This document shows positions 46,495 through 56,598 of a DNA stretch of 64,000 nucleotides, piece after piece. Each line of letters opens with the position of its first letter. Within the stretch, counting starts at the first letter, position 1. Origin of the DNA: Suillus spraguei (taxonomy: Eukaryota > Basidiomycota > Agaricomycetes > Boletales > Suillaceae). Where the stretch lies: positions 124,001 through 188,000 of the forward strand of contig JABCPU010000050.1 in the NCBI GenBank assembly GCA_016800925.1, read 5' to 3'. The notes under the pieces were generated by a model. It worked only from the letters and a program-made list of their open reading frames with translations. It did not search any database and was not told the DNA's origin. Both the position numbers and the translations under genes were made by a program.

Positions 46495-47663
46495 ATGAAA
46501 CGCTCCTTTCGACTTCTTGTTGCCCTGCCTGCTTTTGCCTCGCTGGTCGCTGGCTTCGCCGTTCCTGAGCCTGGTCTAGTTGTCCGCCAACAAGGTCGCG
46601 GAAATGGCAATGGAGGCGGAAATGGAGGCGGAGGTGGAGGAGGGGGCGGGGGTAATGGTAATAACGATCCCCAGAGTTCTCTGAGTATGTCTTTTTTGCC
46701 GTATTCTTTCTTAGTATCTTCATTTGTATTTCTTCAGCTCTTAACCCCGCGGTCATCGCGACGGGCTTCCAAAACGACGGTCAGGGGCAACCTACTGCTG
46801 GCCAGGTCGCATCACTCACCTCATCGAATAACTTCATCAACTTCTGCTTGACGGTCCCCAATGAGCCGATCACCAATGGCCAGCAGATTACTGGTGGGTC
46901 ATGTAACCCCGCACCTATGGGATCTATCCCCTCCACGGCGAACATGCCCTCTGCCAAATTCACCAATCCGAAGAACCTCGATGTTATCCCACCGAACCAG
47001 GCGTTCACGGTCTCTCTTGCCATTCAAGGCATGGAGACGGGGCATTTTACTAATGCCCAACAAACGTACTTCTCCGCACCCCAGCAGTTAAACGGACAAG
47101 GGCAGATCCAGGGGCATTCCCATATCGTTATCGAGCAGCTGGACTCACTCACGCAGACGACACCAACTGACCCTACCAAGTTTGCGTTCTTCAAGGGCCT
47201 AGACGACCCAGCTAATAACGGTATCCTCACTGCGGACGTAACCAATGGTCTTCCTGAAGGGACCTACAAGATCTCGACGATCAACAGTGCCGCAAACCAC
47301 CAGCCGGTCTTGGTGCCCATTGCACAGCATGGATCTCTTGATGATGCAGTCTACGTGCGTTCATTCCCGGGACACATGTTTGCCGCGCACTCACCATCCC
47401 TCTAGTTTACTGTTAGTAATAACGCTAACGCCAACGGTGCTGGAGGTGGTTCTGCAACGTCCTCGGCAGCTGCAAGTGGAACAGCAACTGCGCAAAGTTC
47501 TGCTGCTTCATCCACTGATAACTCCGGCCAGGGTAATGGAGGTGGAGGTGGAGGTGGTGGTGGGCAAGGGGGCAATGGAGGTAAGGGGCAGGGAGGTAAT
47601 GGAGGAGGCAGGGGGGGAGGGGGCAATCGTCGCGACTTCCTTTCTCGCAACAACATGCATTAG
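46495..47663 (+). CDS. secreted Gly/Asn-rich protein, conserved basidiomycete family
   Basis: Extracellular protein of unknown function. Three exons (46495-46684, 46738-47354, 47406-47663) total 1065 nt, 354 aa, in phase. Residues 1-21 form a signal peptide (MKRSFRLLVALPAFASLVAG) followed by PEPGLVVRQQ, which may be cut by a Kex2-like enzyme at VVRQ. A Gly/Asn run then precedes the conserved core: LNPAVIATGFQNDGQGQPTA, QVASLTSSNNFINFCL, NPKNLDVIPPNQAFTVSLAI, YFSAPQQLNGQGQIQGHSHI, FFKGLDDPANNG, and LPEGTYKISTINSAANHQPV ending at DDAVY. A Ser/Ala then Gly-rich tail ends NRRDFLSRNNMH. No GPI signal. I recall many close copies in Agaricomycetes, but their role is not established. The opposite-strand Pro-rich frames are shadows of the Gly repeats. 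Confidence 0.88.
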
Positions 47664-49526
47664 TGGTGAAGATCATGGTGAGTTAATAGGTCCGCACGCA
47701 CGATGGAGGCGCCAGGATTTGGTGGCGTTAGTTTTGGTTTATTTTAAAAGCCCCATGCCAAGTTATTTTTTTTTCGCTTATTGCGCCACGTACGGTGGTT
47801 TCCTGTATCCCGTGTTGTACTGAAGTAGCCACTGGAAGTAAGCTGGAATTATTTCGTGAGATCACAGTTGTCAAGATTATTCGATCTCATCAATCAGAAC
47901 AGAGCTATATTTAGTTATCTATTGAGGACAGTCTCCATAATGTTGGTTCTTCCATTTGATTATTTGAAAGGAGATCACTGCCCCCTCATTCAATTAATAT
48001 GTAGCTGTTGACAGCAGCTTACTTCATATGTCTAGAGGGTCCTGCCACTGAGAGTTTCATCTATCTCATCGTCTATCTAGTCACATCCTAAACCATCCCT
48101 ACATCACCGTGAGGCCAACCAACCAACCAAACCAACCAAACCAACCTTAGATCAATCGCTGTTGGCTTTGATCCGCCGGGATGATGAGATCACAAAAAGG
48201 TAACAAGGTGGCTTTCATAAGTACAGGTGCTAAAAGCCACATAAACCAAGATGCTCAGACCATTGTTCTGATAGATGACTGGCTAATTGCAAAGTGAGGT
48301 TATCTATGAGCGGAATGAGGGCATCCGCGTAGCTAAATATGCTTTTGATGACACAGGTGCCAGACCCTGACACTTGGTAGGCATCCCATCTTATTCCTGT
48401 GGCCCGATGTCATCCACAAGTATTCATCAGCGGATCGTGTGGGACCCAGGGGATCTCTTCGGATGAAGCGCTCACACGGATGGCTGTGTCGAAAATATCG
48501 GTGAAATGCTGATAAGGCATATGATCTGAGATCATATGCTGTGCCTTGAGGTCGAGCTCGCTAAAATGATGGGACTTGCTGCGGCGCACGCACAGCGCAC
48601 ACGAGCACGGAACTTTTCTTTTTTTCTTTTTTGAACAGGCGCAGCCTGGAATGGCAAAGGCTATTTAGTATTCCCTCATTCGATCATGATACTCACCGGG
48701 TACACTTGGTCAACATCCTGTGATCTATCCGCGTTAATCTTGGATGAGCTACATATCCTATTATAAGCAGGGCCGTGGTATTTGCGTGGGCAAGAACGAC
48801 ACAACCAATCAAGGATGATCCAGGCTCGACACGTATCCCACACGTCGAGGATCCGCACAACCTGCGAAAAAGTTATATGTAGGTGATACGCATGATTCGA
48901 AGTGCACATTTCACTCGAAGCTTGAAGGATATTGCCGGCAATTGAGATTAATGGACCAGGGTGCATAAGATTATCCTCCAATCGAGATGACTGCGCATTG
49001 GAACATGTTCACAGGGGGTTTTCTCGAGGCCACGAATACGCTCAACGGGTACCATCGAGTGAAGAATGTATTGACATGATCTCATGCGCGCAATTTGGAG
49101 AGCACCATCGCGGATCTTTCAGACTGACCATGACAATGACATTACTGTTGTTAGTTTATGAAGGGGGACATCCTAATGAAGGGTATTACGCCCTCCACGC
49201 AACATGTTGGTTGGCCAGATAGATCGATTAATTGGGGAGGCGCCGACATGGGAATTTACCCTTGACATGCCGATCACCATTCTGGAAACGGGAATCTGCG
49301 ATATGACGTTTTTCACAGTGGAGGTAGGCATCTTCAACACCACATAGTTCAGGGAGGTGACCTATCTAGAAACTTACAGCATTAGCTGGCATCAGTCCAT
49401 TTCACGTGCATGCTATCCTACCCCATCACCGACGAAGATTACACGGGCGTAGACAAGTACAAAAAAGGCGAAAGGGGCTTCCATTGCAAGCTCTACATCG
49501 TGTCCGAATCGGGAGTAGAAGGGGCT
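47664..49526. other. 1.9 kb without a supported gene
   Basis: Intergenic region between the secreted-protein gene and ClpP. It contains a CCAA-type simple repeat (48115-48146). The open frames (for example 48676-48981 minus and 48932-49222 plus) have no motifs. Confidence 0.5.
48115..48146. repeat. CCAA/CCAAA simple repeat
   Basis: CCAACCAACCAACCAAACCA and onward: alternating CCAA and CCAAA units over about 32 bp. Possibly polymorphic in length. Confidence 0.9.
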
Positions 49527-50732
49527 TTAAGTTCGTGCGTCATCCAAATTTGAATCGCGTTCGGAACTTGGTCTCTTCTCCAGAATGCCATCAACAATCC
49601 CAAAGTTAAGTGCTTCTTGTGCTAAAATTGTTTTATGAGAGATACGTTGTCATTATATATGAGGAAACTTGCCCGTCATAAAATAATCTCGTTCCAGCGC
49701 CCTCTCTGAACAAAAAGTCAACACGGCCACCTGGCAAATGAAAACGGGCTTACCGAACCGCTCCAACCCCGATACCTCGCTCTCCTCTGCTTTGGCACAA
49801 TGTCGCTGATATATACTTGTCAGTAGTTGTCTCACACGCAAAATCTCCTTGGCATGAATTGCAATGTCGGAAGCTTGCCCAGATGCGCCACCGGAAGGCT
49901 CTGCAACCGAGTAATATGGGTTATCTGATGATCGCCGTCGCCGCTATCGTCACTCACGGTGGATCATTATACTGGCATTAGGAAGACAATGACGCTTTCC
50001 CTTTTCACCTAGACCACAGTGATACGTCTTTTAAATGAAATGGTTCCAATGGACATACCCGCTGCTAATAATAGGGATCCCATGGAGCATGCTTGTCCCA
50101 CACAATACGTGTGTATCGGCGAAGAAACGTACTGAAAGTGGACAGGTAGGCCGTCAGATGCAAATAATGCCACCCCGCGGAATCTCAAACCTGCATCTTT
50201 AAAAAGTTAGTTTGGTAAGCAAAGAGACAAAAAAGAGCTCTCGTACTGTATCATAGATAGCTAGCCCTGCAGTCACGCTCCCTCCAGGGGAGTTTATGTA
50301 TAGGTGTATGGGTTTAGAGGAATCTTCAGCTTCAAGGAATAAGAGTTGTGCAACGGTCAGGGCTGAATCTGTATCCCGTATCTGGAAGCCGACGATATGA
50401 ATTAATTCAACCTGGGGCTTGGGAGAACCGGAGACGTACAGGTCCATACAACATGATTACACGTTCGCGCAATAGGCGAGAGAAAATGTCATACGATCGC
50501 TCGCCCCTTCCCTGCACGCACGAGGTAGAGTGCTGAGCTGGAGCCAACAGACGAATGCATGTTAGCTTACTGTCTGTTCGATGACTATGGGCACGAGGTT
50601 TGCTGATGGAGGTCCCCATGTGCTTGAAATATGGTGCACTGTGCGTGAAGACGGTAGTAGGCCTACTCTTGCTTGACTTCTGGTCGCAGCTAGCGCTGCC
50701 CTTAATGGACCAGCTCTCATTGTTGACAACAT
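49527..50732 (-). CDS. clpP: ClpP-like serine protease, mitochondrial
   Basis: Proteolytic chamber subunit that works with the ClpX unfoldase in the mitochondrial matrix. From ATG at 50732: [20 protein letters not shown], a basic, hydroxylated leader typical of mitochondrial import, then [62 protein letters not shown], and [20 protein letters not shown] with the nucleophilic Ser in the ACSMGS motif. Next [20 protein letters not shown] carries the catalytic His, then helices [30 protein letters not shown] and [15 protein letters not shown]. The last Asp of the triad lies in one of these parts. Stop at 49527. About eight introns. Budding yeast lacks ClpP, while many basidiomycetes keep it. Divergent from Brl1 by 252 bp. 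Confidence 0.92.
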
Positions 50733-50984
50733 TGAGCTTAATGAACTCGGGTGGAAATAACTCTTGAGCCCCGTCCACCACGTGACGAAAACTTGAATGA
50801 GCGTGATGAGGAATTGTAATTTTGTGACGAACGCGTCGTTGTCACGCTCGTGTTGCAACTTGCACTCAACCCGTCAGCGTTCAGCTGGCCCTGCGCACCT
50901 TCCAACTGTTAAGCCCGTTTTGTGGCATTCGGCTTATAAGCCGCTTTGAACTACATACACTTCCGCTCACACACCTGTGACATT
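50733..50984. promoter_or_regulatory. shared divergent promoter, ClpP-like and Brl1-like
   Basis: 252 bp between two opposite start codons. GC-moderate sequence with no obvious TATA; it must serve both genes. Confidence 0.5.
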
Positions 50985-52386
50985 ATGAACGCTCACACGC
51001 ATGCGCAAAGATCGACCGAGGCTCCAATGGACTTCCAGTTTACGTCTCGACCGAGCAGTAATACGACGCCGGTGTGGGCTAATAATGGTTCTAATGCACC
51101 CCGAAAACGTGGGTTTTCGTTCTGTTTGAATTCTAACCTTACTAACTAGTCTCAGGCCCGTTCGACGACCTTCAACCCACGAGCCCGGCATTTCCTCAGC
51201 CACCTCAAGCTCCTATATTTGGCGAAAACCGCAACGTGCCGTTCATATTTCAGGCTCCAACACCGCAGACTCCTCCAGTCCACCCATGGGTGCCTCCCGT
51301 GAATTTCTCACCCCAGAAGGCATTTCCTGTGCAAGAGCTGCGCGATGTAGACATGTCCGAGCTTAGCCCTACTAAATCCGAGGCTTCTGAGAAAGAAAAC
51401 GGGAGAATAGTTGCCACAGGGGCGCTCAGAAGAGTTTTCAACTCGAGGCAGAAGGCTCGTACAAAAAGCCAACACGTTGTATCATTACGCGAAGACCTGG
51501 GGTACGGGAGTGAGGAAGAAATTGATGGGGATGTAGATCATGTTGGGCCCGTGACACGCAATACGTCAAATCACTACACACTCAACATGCCGGCTAACCC
51601 AGCGCCACGGGCAGACACGCCACAGGTCCTGCTAGGGTGAGGTCGTTTGCATTCCCACTCTCCAAGTGCGCTGCGCTGATCATGCTTCTCAAGGTATCTG
51701 CAGTTCTTTTTTAACCTGTCCCTGGTCCTGGTGTTTCTTTATCTGCTGGTGCACTTCATTCTCACAGTACAACGTGATGTTGAACACCGCATCTCGGAAT
51801 ATTCGATGGGTATGATCTTCATTCCGGTCAATGTGTCTGCTAAAATGAAACATTGGTCAGATATTGTGCAAGAGATAGGGATGTGTGCTACACAATACAG
51901 GAACAACCTGTGTGAAAGTAACCCTGTGCCTGCCATGATCCAACAATGTGGATCTTGGAAAACATGCATGGATCGCGACCCAAGTATGGTTGGCCGTGCT
52001 CGAGTGGGTGCGGAACTCATTGCAGATGTCATCAATGGCTTTGTGGAGCCCATTAGCTGGAAAACATTGGTGAGTGCACACATGCGAGTCCCTGCCGATC
52101 AGAGTTGCTGTGCTGATTACATATTTGTGCATAGGCTTTTACGTTGACGTCACTAACATTTTTGACGGTCTTCGTGAATTCCTTATTCTCGCTGTACCGT
52201 ACACGTCAGGAAGCTGTTCATTCGCCGTCAAGGTACGCAGTTCCCCCTATGGCACAGTTCCCTGACCATTACCTTGGTTCTGGGCCTGCACGTCGGGGTT
52301 CTTGGGTTGGAAGTAGTGATGATATCTCCGGAGATGCACCTCGCAGAAGACGTGGAGAAGGGGGGCAAGCGATTAAAGTAAAATGA
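50985..52386 (+). CDS. BRL1: Brl1/Brr6-like nuclear envelope protein
   Basis: Integral nuclear envelope protein of the Brl1/Brr6 family, needed for nuclear pore complex assembly. From ATG at 50985 a Pro/Ser-rich N-terminus (MDFQFTSRPSSNTTPVWANN) leads, after an intron, to GPFDDLQPTSPAFPQPPQAP and an acidic stretch LREDLGYGSEEEIDGDVDHV. Two transmembrane helices (LVLVFLYLLVHFILTV near 51725 and FTLTSLTFLTVFVNSLFSLY in the last exon) flank a luminal domain with the family's four Cys: C-ATQYRNNL-C and IQQ-C-GSWKT-C, then the hallmark RARVGAELIADVINGFVEPI. The C-terminal tail is SGPARRGSWVGSSDDI and an Arg-rich end. Four exons; frame intact. Function is inferred from the yeast proteins. Confidence 0.92.
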
Positions 52387-53379
52387 CTAGTTTCTTTTCT
52401 GATTAAATCTATGGGGCATATAGTAGTATAGAGCAATTTTATAAACGTTCTGATCGAGAGTGAGGTTATCGCTGATTTAGGTGGTCTTCTAGTGTCGAGT
52501 CTAGTGATGGTTTTGGGAGGCGAGTTGGTTTCCGGATCCAACCGGGGATCAGAGGACGAGGAGTCAAATTGTCTATTGGGCTGTGGGCTCTGAGATCTGA
52601 TTATCCAAAGGGTTACCCCCTGTCGGATGATCGGAAGAATAATGAGCGGACCCACGGTGAGCACGCAAGATGTGTCCGTCAAGAGTGGATCTGCCATGGG
52701 AACAAGGTTTGAGTGAAGACAAGTTGTTAATCTAATTGTTACCGCTTGTATGAAATAGGAATAATGGAAACTGTAATTGGTAAGTTTCTGTTTCGTGATT
52801 TGATCGCTTTCAGCGCTGATAACTCGCATGTTTAGCAAGGTTTCAGGTCAGGGCTGGCTGGGCATAAGAAGCTAAGATATCGCTACAACATTTGACATGC
52901 CGGTCATCCGGAGCCCGGCCAGGCCCGTTCTCTTGATAAATATAGACTTCATTTGATTGACGGCATTTGTTGAGGTAATAATATGAGATGTGGGGCACCC
53001 GAGCGTCCGTATTCCTGAAAGGTCGAATTTAGGTTGGATGGACAGTGAAACGGCCCCCTTTGTCATGAGAAATCATACAAATCCAGCTCATTTGGCATGA
53101 TCTGTCGATCCGTGCGATTTATATCAGAAGGCGCCGTAAGACGGTCCCCACCATGTGGAAACGGGTAATCAAAGTTCGTGTTGCGAGGGGAGTCCTTCTG
53201 CTGACAAATACATAAAGCTGAGTCCAAAATTAATCTATCCCATCGCACAAGTCTCGCACTTTTGAGATCTATCAAAAGCTACATTGAAAACAGATAGACG
53301 CTCCCACCAAAAATCTCCAAGCTCTAATTGATAACGATGAGACCACGGTCAGGATCAATGGCCTGACCATAGACTCGTG
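52387..53379. other. 1 kb without a supported gene
   Basis: No coding signal found. Contains the 3' flanks of Brl1 and of the SERF-like gene. One minus-strand open frame (52269-52838) overlaps the end of Brl1 in antisense and is not supported. Confidence 0.5.
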
Positions 53380-53765
53380 TTATTTCATCGATTTAACTGC
53401 GTTTGCTGCGGTTTCTGCAGCCTTCTCTTCATCTCGTTTCTAACATCAGATAGAGTGAGCCAAACAATACGACGGTGAATGTAGCAACTGAAGGTCATGC
53501 CTTCTGTTTCGCTCTTAGAATTTCTGCATCACTACAAGGGAGATATAAGCCCGTCATCACTATGCAAAGATGGACACGTACGCTTCTTTGCGCTTTGCCA
53601 GCGATGTATTACTTTCCTTTGCTTTGGATTTGTTCAAGGCCGCCTGCTTCTTAGCGGCCTTTGCCCGATCTGTTTCTCGTTGATTTCCGCCTGCATTTTA
53701 CATCAGATTATCAGTAACATCAGCAGCACGATATTACGAAAAAAAATCAGTGACTCACGAGTCAT
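53380..53765 (-). CDS. SERF/4F5 family small basic protein
   Basis: Small EDRK-rich factor, a short, highly charged protein found in most eukaryotes; animal SERF1 alters amyloid aggregation. The fungal role is not known. Exons on the minus strand: 53759-53765 (7 nt), 53582-53690, 53501-53531, 53380-53439. They total 207 nt, 68 aa, in phase. Start MTRGNQRETDRAKAAKKQAA, then KESNTSLAKRKEADAEILRA, then KQKKRDEEKAAETAANAVKS and MK-stop. The N-terminal M-T/A-R-G-N-Q-R-E signature fits 4F5 well. The third join uses a GC donor (GCATGA) with a TAG acceptor; any GT donor nearby breaks the frame. The gene is too fragmented to appear in any long open frame. Confidence 0.9.
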
Positions 53766-56598
53766 TACAGTTAGCAATTGAATAGCAATTGATGTACTCG
53801 TTGGTGTTAAACACAAGTCCAGACGGCGTGCCAAACAACAACAAATAACGCGTGGAAGAATGGACTATAATTGATATTTGTTCCCTGGACCAGGGCTTTC
53901 AGTTCCGAAACACCGCAGGACACCACGTTCATGATCATCATATCGCAAGCTGTAGGATCTGTATAGATCTCTAGCGCGTCAGTGAAAGAGGCAATATCTC
54001 ATGATGGCCTTTTTCATATCTACTAAATGACCACGGATCTTCCCTTCACGCTTGTCTATCTTTGGCGTCTCAGTTACTCACTTCCCCGCCCGAGCTGCCC
54101 TGTAATGACTCGGATTCATCCCATTTGCCGCCACAGCGTTTAGGGCTCCAAGTACGTGTTCAATTAGGAAGGAAATCTTGTGGCCATGTCCGTCGGATAC
54201 AAAGAGACATTATCGTAATTACTACGATAGTCTAGCATGGGGACGCAATTGTCTCTTCTCAGTCGGTTTTGTCGTTCAGGCGTGCTGATTACGAGTTATC
54301 GGCTATCTTTGGATTTGAGCTTCTCAAAGGGGAGATTCAGATTGAAACGTCACATCGCACGATGACAGCATGTCAAGAGTTCACCGGCACCCCACGGATG
54401 TTGTCACCTTAGTCACCAGGCTGTCGTTCTGATACAATGTAACGTTACGCTAGACTACAATTGAGAGTATTTGGCTCCTGGACAAAGCGAAAGCAAAGAG
54501 CATTTTATATTTATATTCTCCGATTCGGAAATTGCTTGGTCATGGCTTCCCCGAACGAATATTATATATTCATTATTTACCGCTCGATAGAAAGGCGTGA
54601 CAGATCAAGTTCCCGTGTAGGCGAGCCGAGCGCGAGTAGCCAACGCTAAGCTACTACTAGTATAAGAAATCCAAAAAAAAAACAAATTAATGAAATCAGG
54701 TTGTGAAACCCCAGATGGGCCCTTTGCATGGCACGGACTTTTAGCAAGCGAGACTATACCAAGTCACATGACGGGAACGCCGCATGAGCCGTTCTATCGT
54801 CCAAACCTACCTAATTTAGCGCGGTGGAAGATCAGACCCGCTATCACTGAGAAGACCGTGGGCATACGTATGCATACGTTCGTGGATATCTTTTTCATCT
54901 CCCGCGGACTTGACCGTCTCGTTACTGTCAAACGAATCTAGTCGGGTGCAGTCTGCATGCGGTGCGTCCCTGCAATCAACAGCCACTCAACTTGAACGAC
55001 GTTTACATGTTTGCCGGACCCTGTGCGGCGTCGCTTAGTTGATCTAATTCCCATCGGTGCGTGTACTAACCCGTCGCATCGCATTTTCACTGTCGACATC
55101 CCCACACCGCAGCACACCGCCCCAACCTCCCCCAACTTATAGAAATGTGCCTGCTGTCACGCAGCGCTTCTTATTGTGAATCTCGTTCTCTTCCGAACTT
55201 GGCCGATGAAAGTCTTATTCGCCGGTCCGATAAGCCTGACGATCCTTCGCACGCAGCTCTGAGTCGTCGAAAGCTGAGTTTGGTAAAAAGGTCCAAAGGA
55301 AGTTCCATACTCGATGAGGAGAAAGCATTTAACGTAAACCTGGCGGTTGATGCAATTTTTTTAGATAGGGTCAGTGCTACTATGAACTTCTAGCCTCTAT
55401 ACAGATATGAATATGGCTGCGCAAAATTATTGTTACCACAGCAAAGAACGACTGCTTACAGGGGGATCAGTTATTGATCGATGAGCACCGACTAGGACGG
55501 AGGTAGTAGATCTATCTATCCGGTCGGAGGATCGCGTTCATTCATGGTTGTGAGGCGATCAAGTACCAGCGCTGTGCTTGAAACGAAGTCAGCGGGACGC
55601 TGGTTTGAATGAATGATGGAAATATGTAATTACCTTCTTTGTCTAACGCGTGGTCATTGTCTTCTCGGAGGAAAAAAATGGAAGCCCTGTGAAGCACCAC
55701 CGTTGGCATATCGCGTCACCAAATTGAATAATAGCAACAGATTAGGTGGTCGGCGCCAAGTTCAGGCTTCAGGGTTCTCGGCAGGTTCGACGGAGATCTG
55801 TGAACCGAAAAGGACGGTCATGACCACCATGATGCAGCTTGAGGTACTCTCGAGGACCTCTCCGTGGCATCGCTTTCAATGATTTGTTTCGTCATGAAAA
55901 AAAAAAAAAAAAGTCTAAGGAGTAGTGTAGTACCCACGTGGAGATTACGATGAGATCATGACGGGTGGAAGTCAGCTGAAGCGAGAGATGGGCGGCGGCC
56001 AATTGGAAGTAACTGGTAAATTTCATTTTCCTAAAGTGAGAACAAGATCAAGATTGGCATACGCCACTAGTAAGCTTTGACAGGAGGGTACCTGACTATT
56101 GTGAAGGGCAAATTAGAAATGGACTCATTCCAGAAGTAGTATGAATAGACCCTGGATACAACAGCTCAGGATGACAACAACATTCATGTCAAGTCGGAAC
56201 CAGTACAATGGTACTTTGGTATCGCCTCCGAGATCGTTCCAGATCTAGGACGTCAAAAGGGGTTGCCGTAAAAGTACCGAAGATGGAACGGCATTACGCG
56301 GATTGGCATTTCAATCAACTTTTTGAAAGACAGCGATTAATTTTATTACTAAATTTGGATTCGACCGTTAAGCTCTTTAACTCACGGTATGTTCCAAGAT
56401 TGGAAGTACTTCCATGAAAACTCCACATGCGAAAAGAGCCGAGATCACTATTACTAGTACTTGAAAGTAGCCGACGGCCAAGGCCCTGATCTCCCCTCTC
56501 CCGCAGTTTCATATATAATACATCATCCTCCAAGGTTTGACAACTTTCCCCTCTTCGCTTCTTGTCTTCAATCCACTCGGCGTCAATCGCCTCTTACC
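53766..56598. other. 2.8 kb without a supported gene
   Basis: Long gap before Ssn6. Open frames of 60-90 codons (for example 55145-55393 plus) show no domain or splice support. A poly-A run near 55898-55912 and another near 54674. The right part is the likely extended promoter and 5' UTR of the co-repressor gene. Confidence 0.45.

Noticed and set aside
47245..47823. 192-codon plus frame and Pro-rich minus frames over the secreted-protein gene
   Set aside because: Off-frame or antisense readings of the Gly-rich coding repeats; the three-exon model is in phase and has a signal peptide.
52269..52838. 189-codon minus frame near the end of Brl1
   Set aside because: Antisense to the Brl1 last exon with no start or splice support and no domain.
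55898..55912. Poly-A run as sign of a retrotransposed gene
   Set aside because: No processed coding sequence upstream and no flanking duplication; a simple homopolymer.
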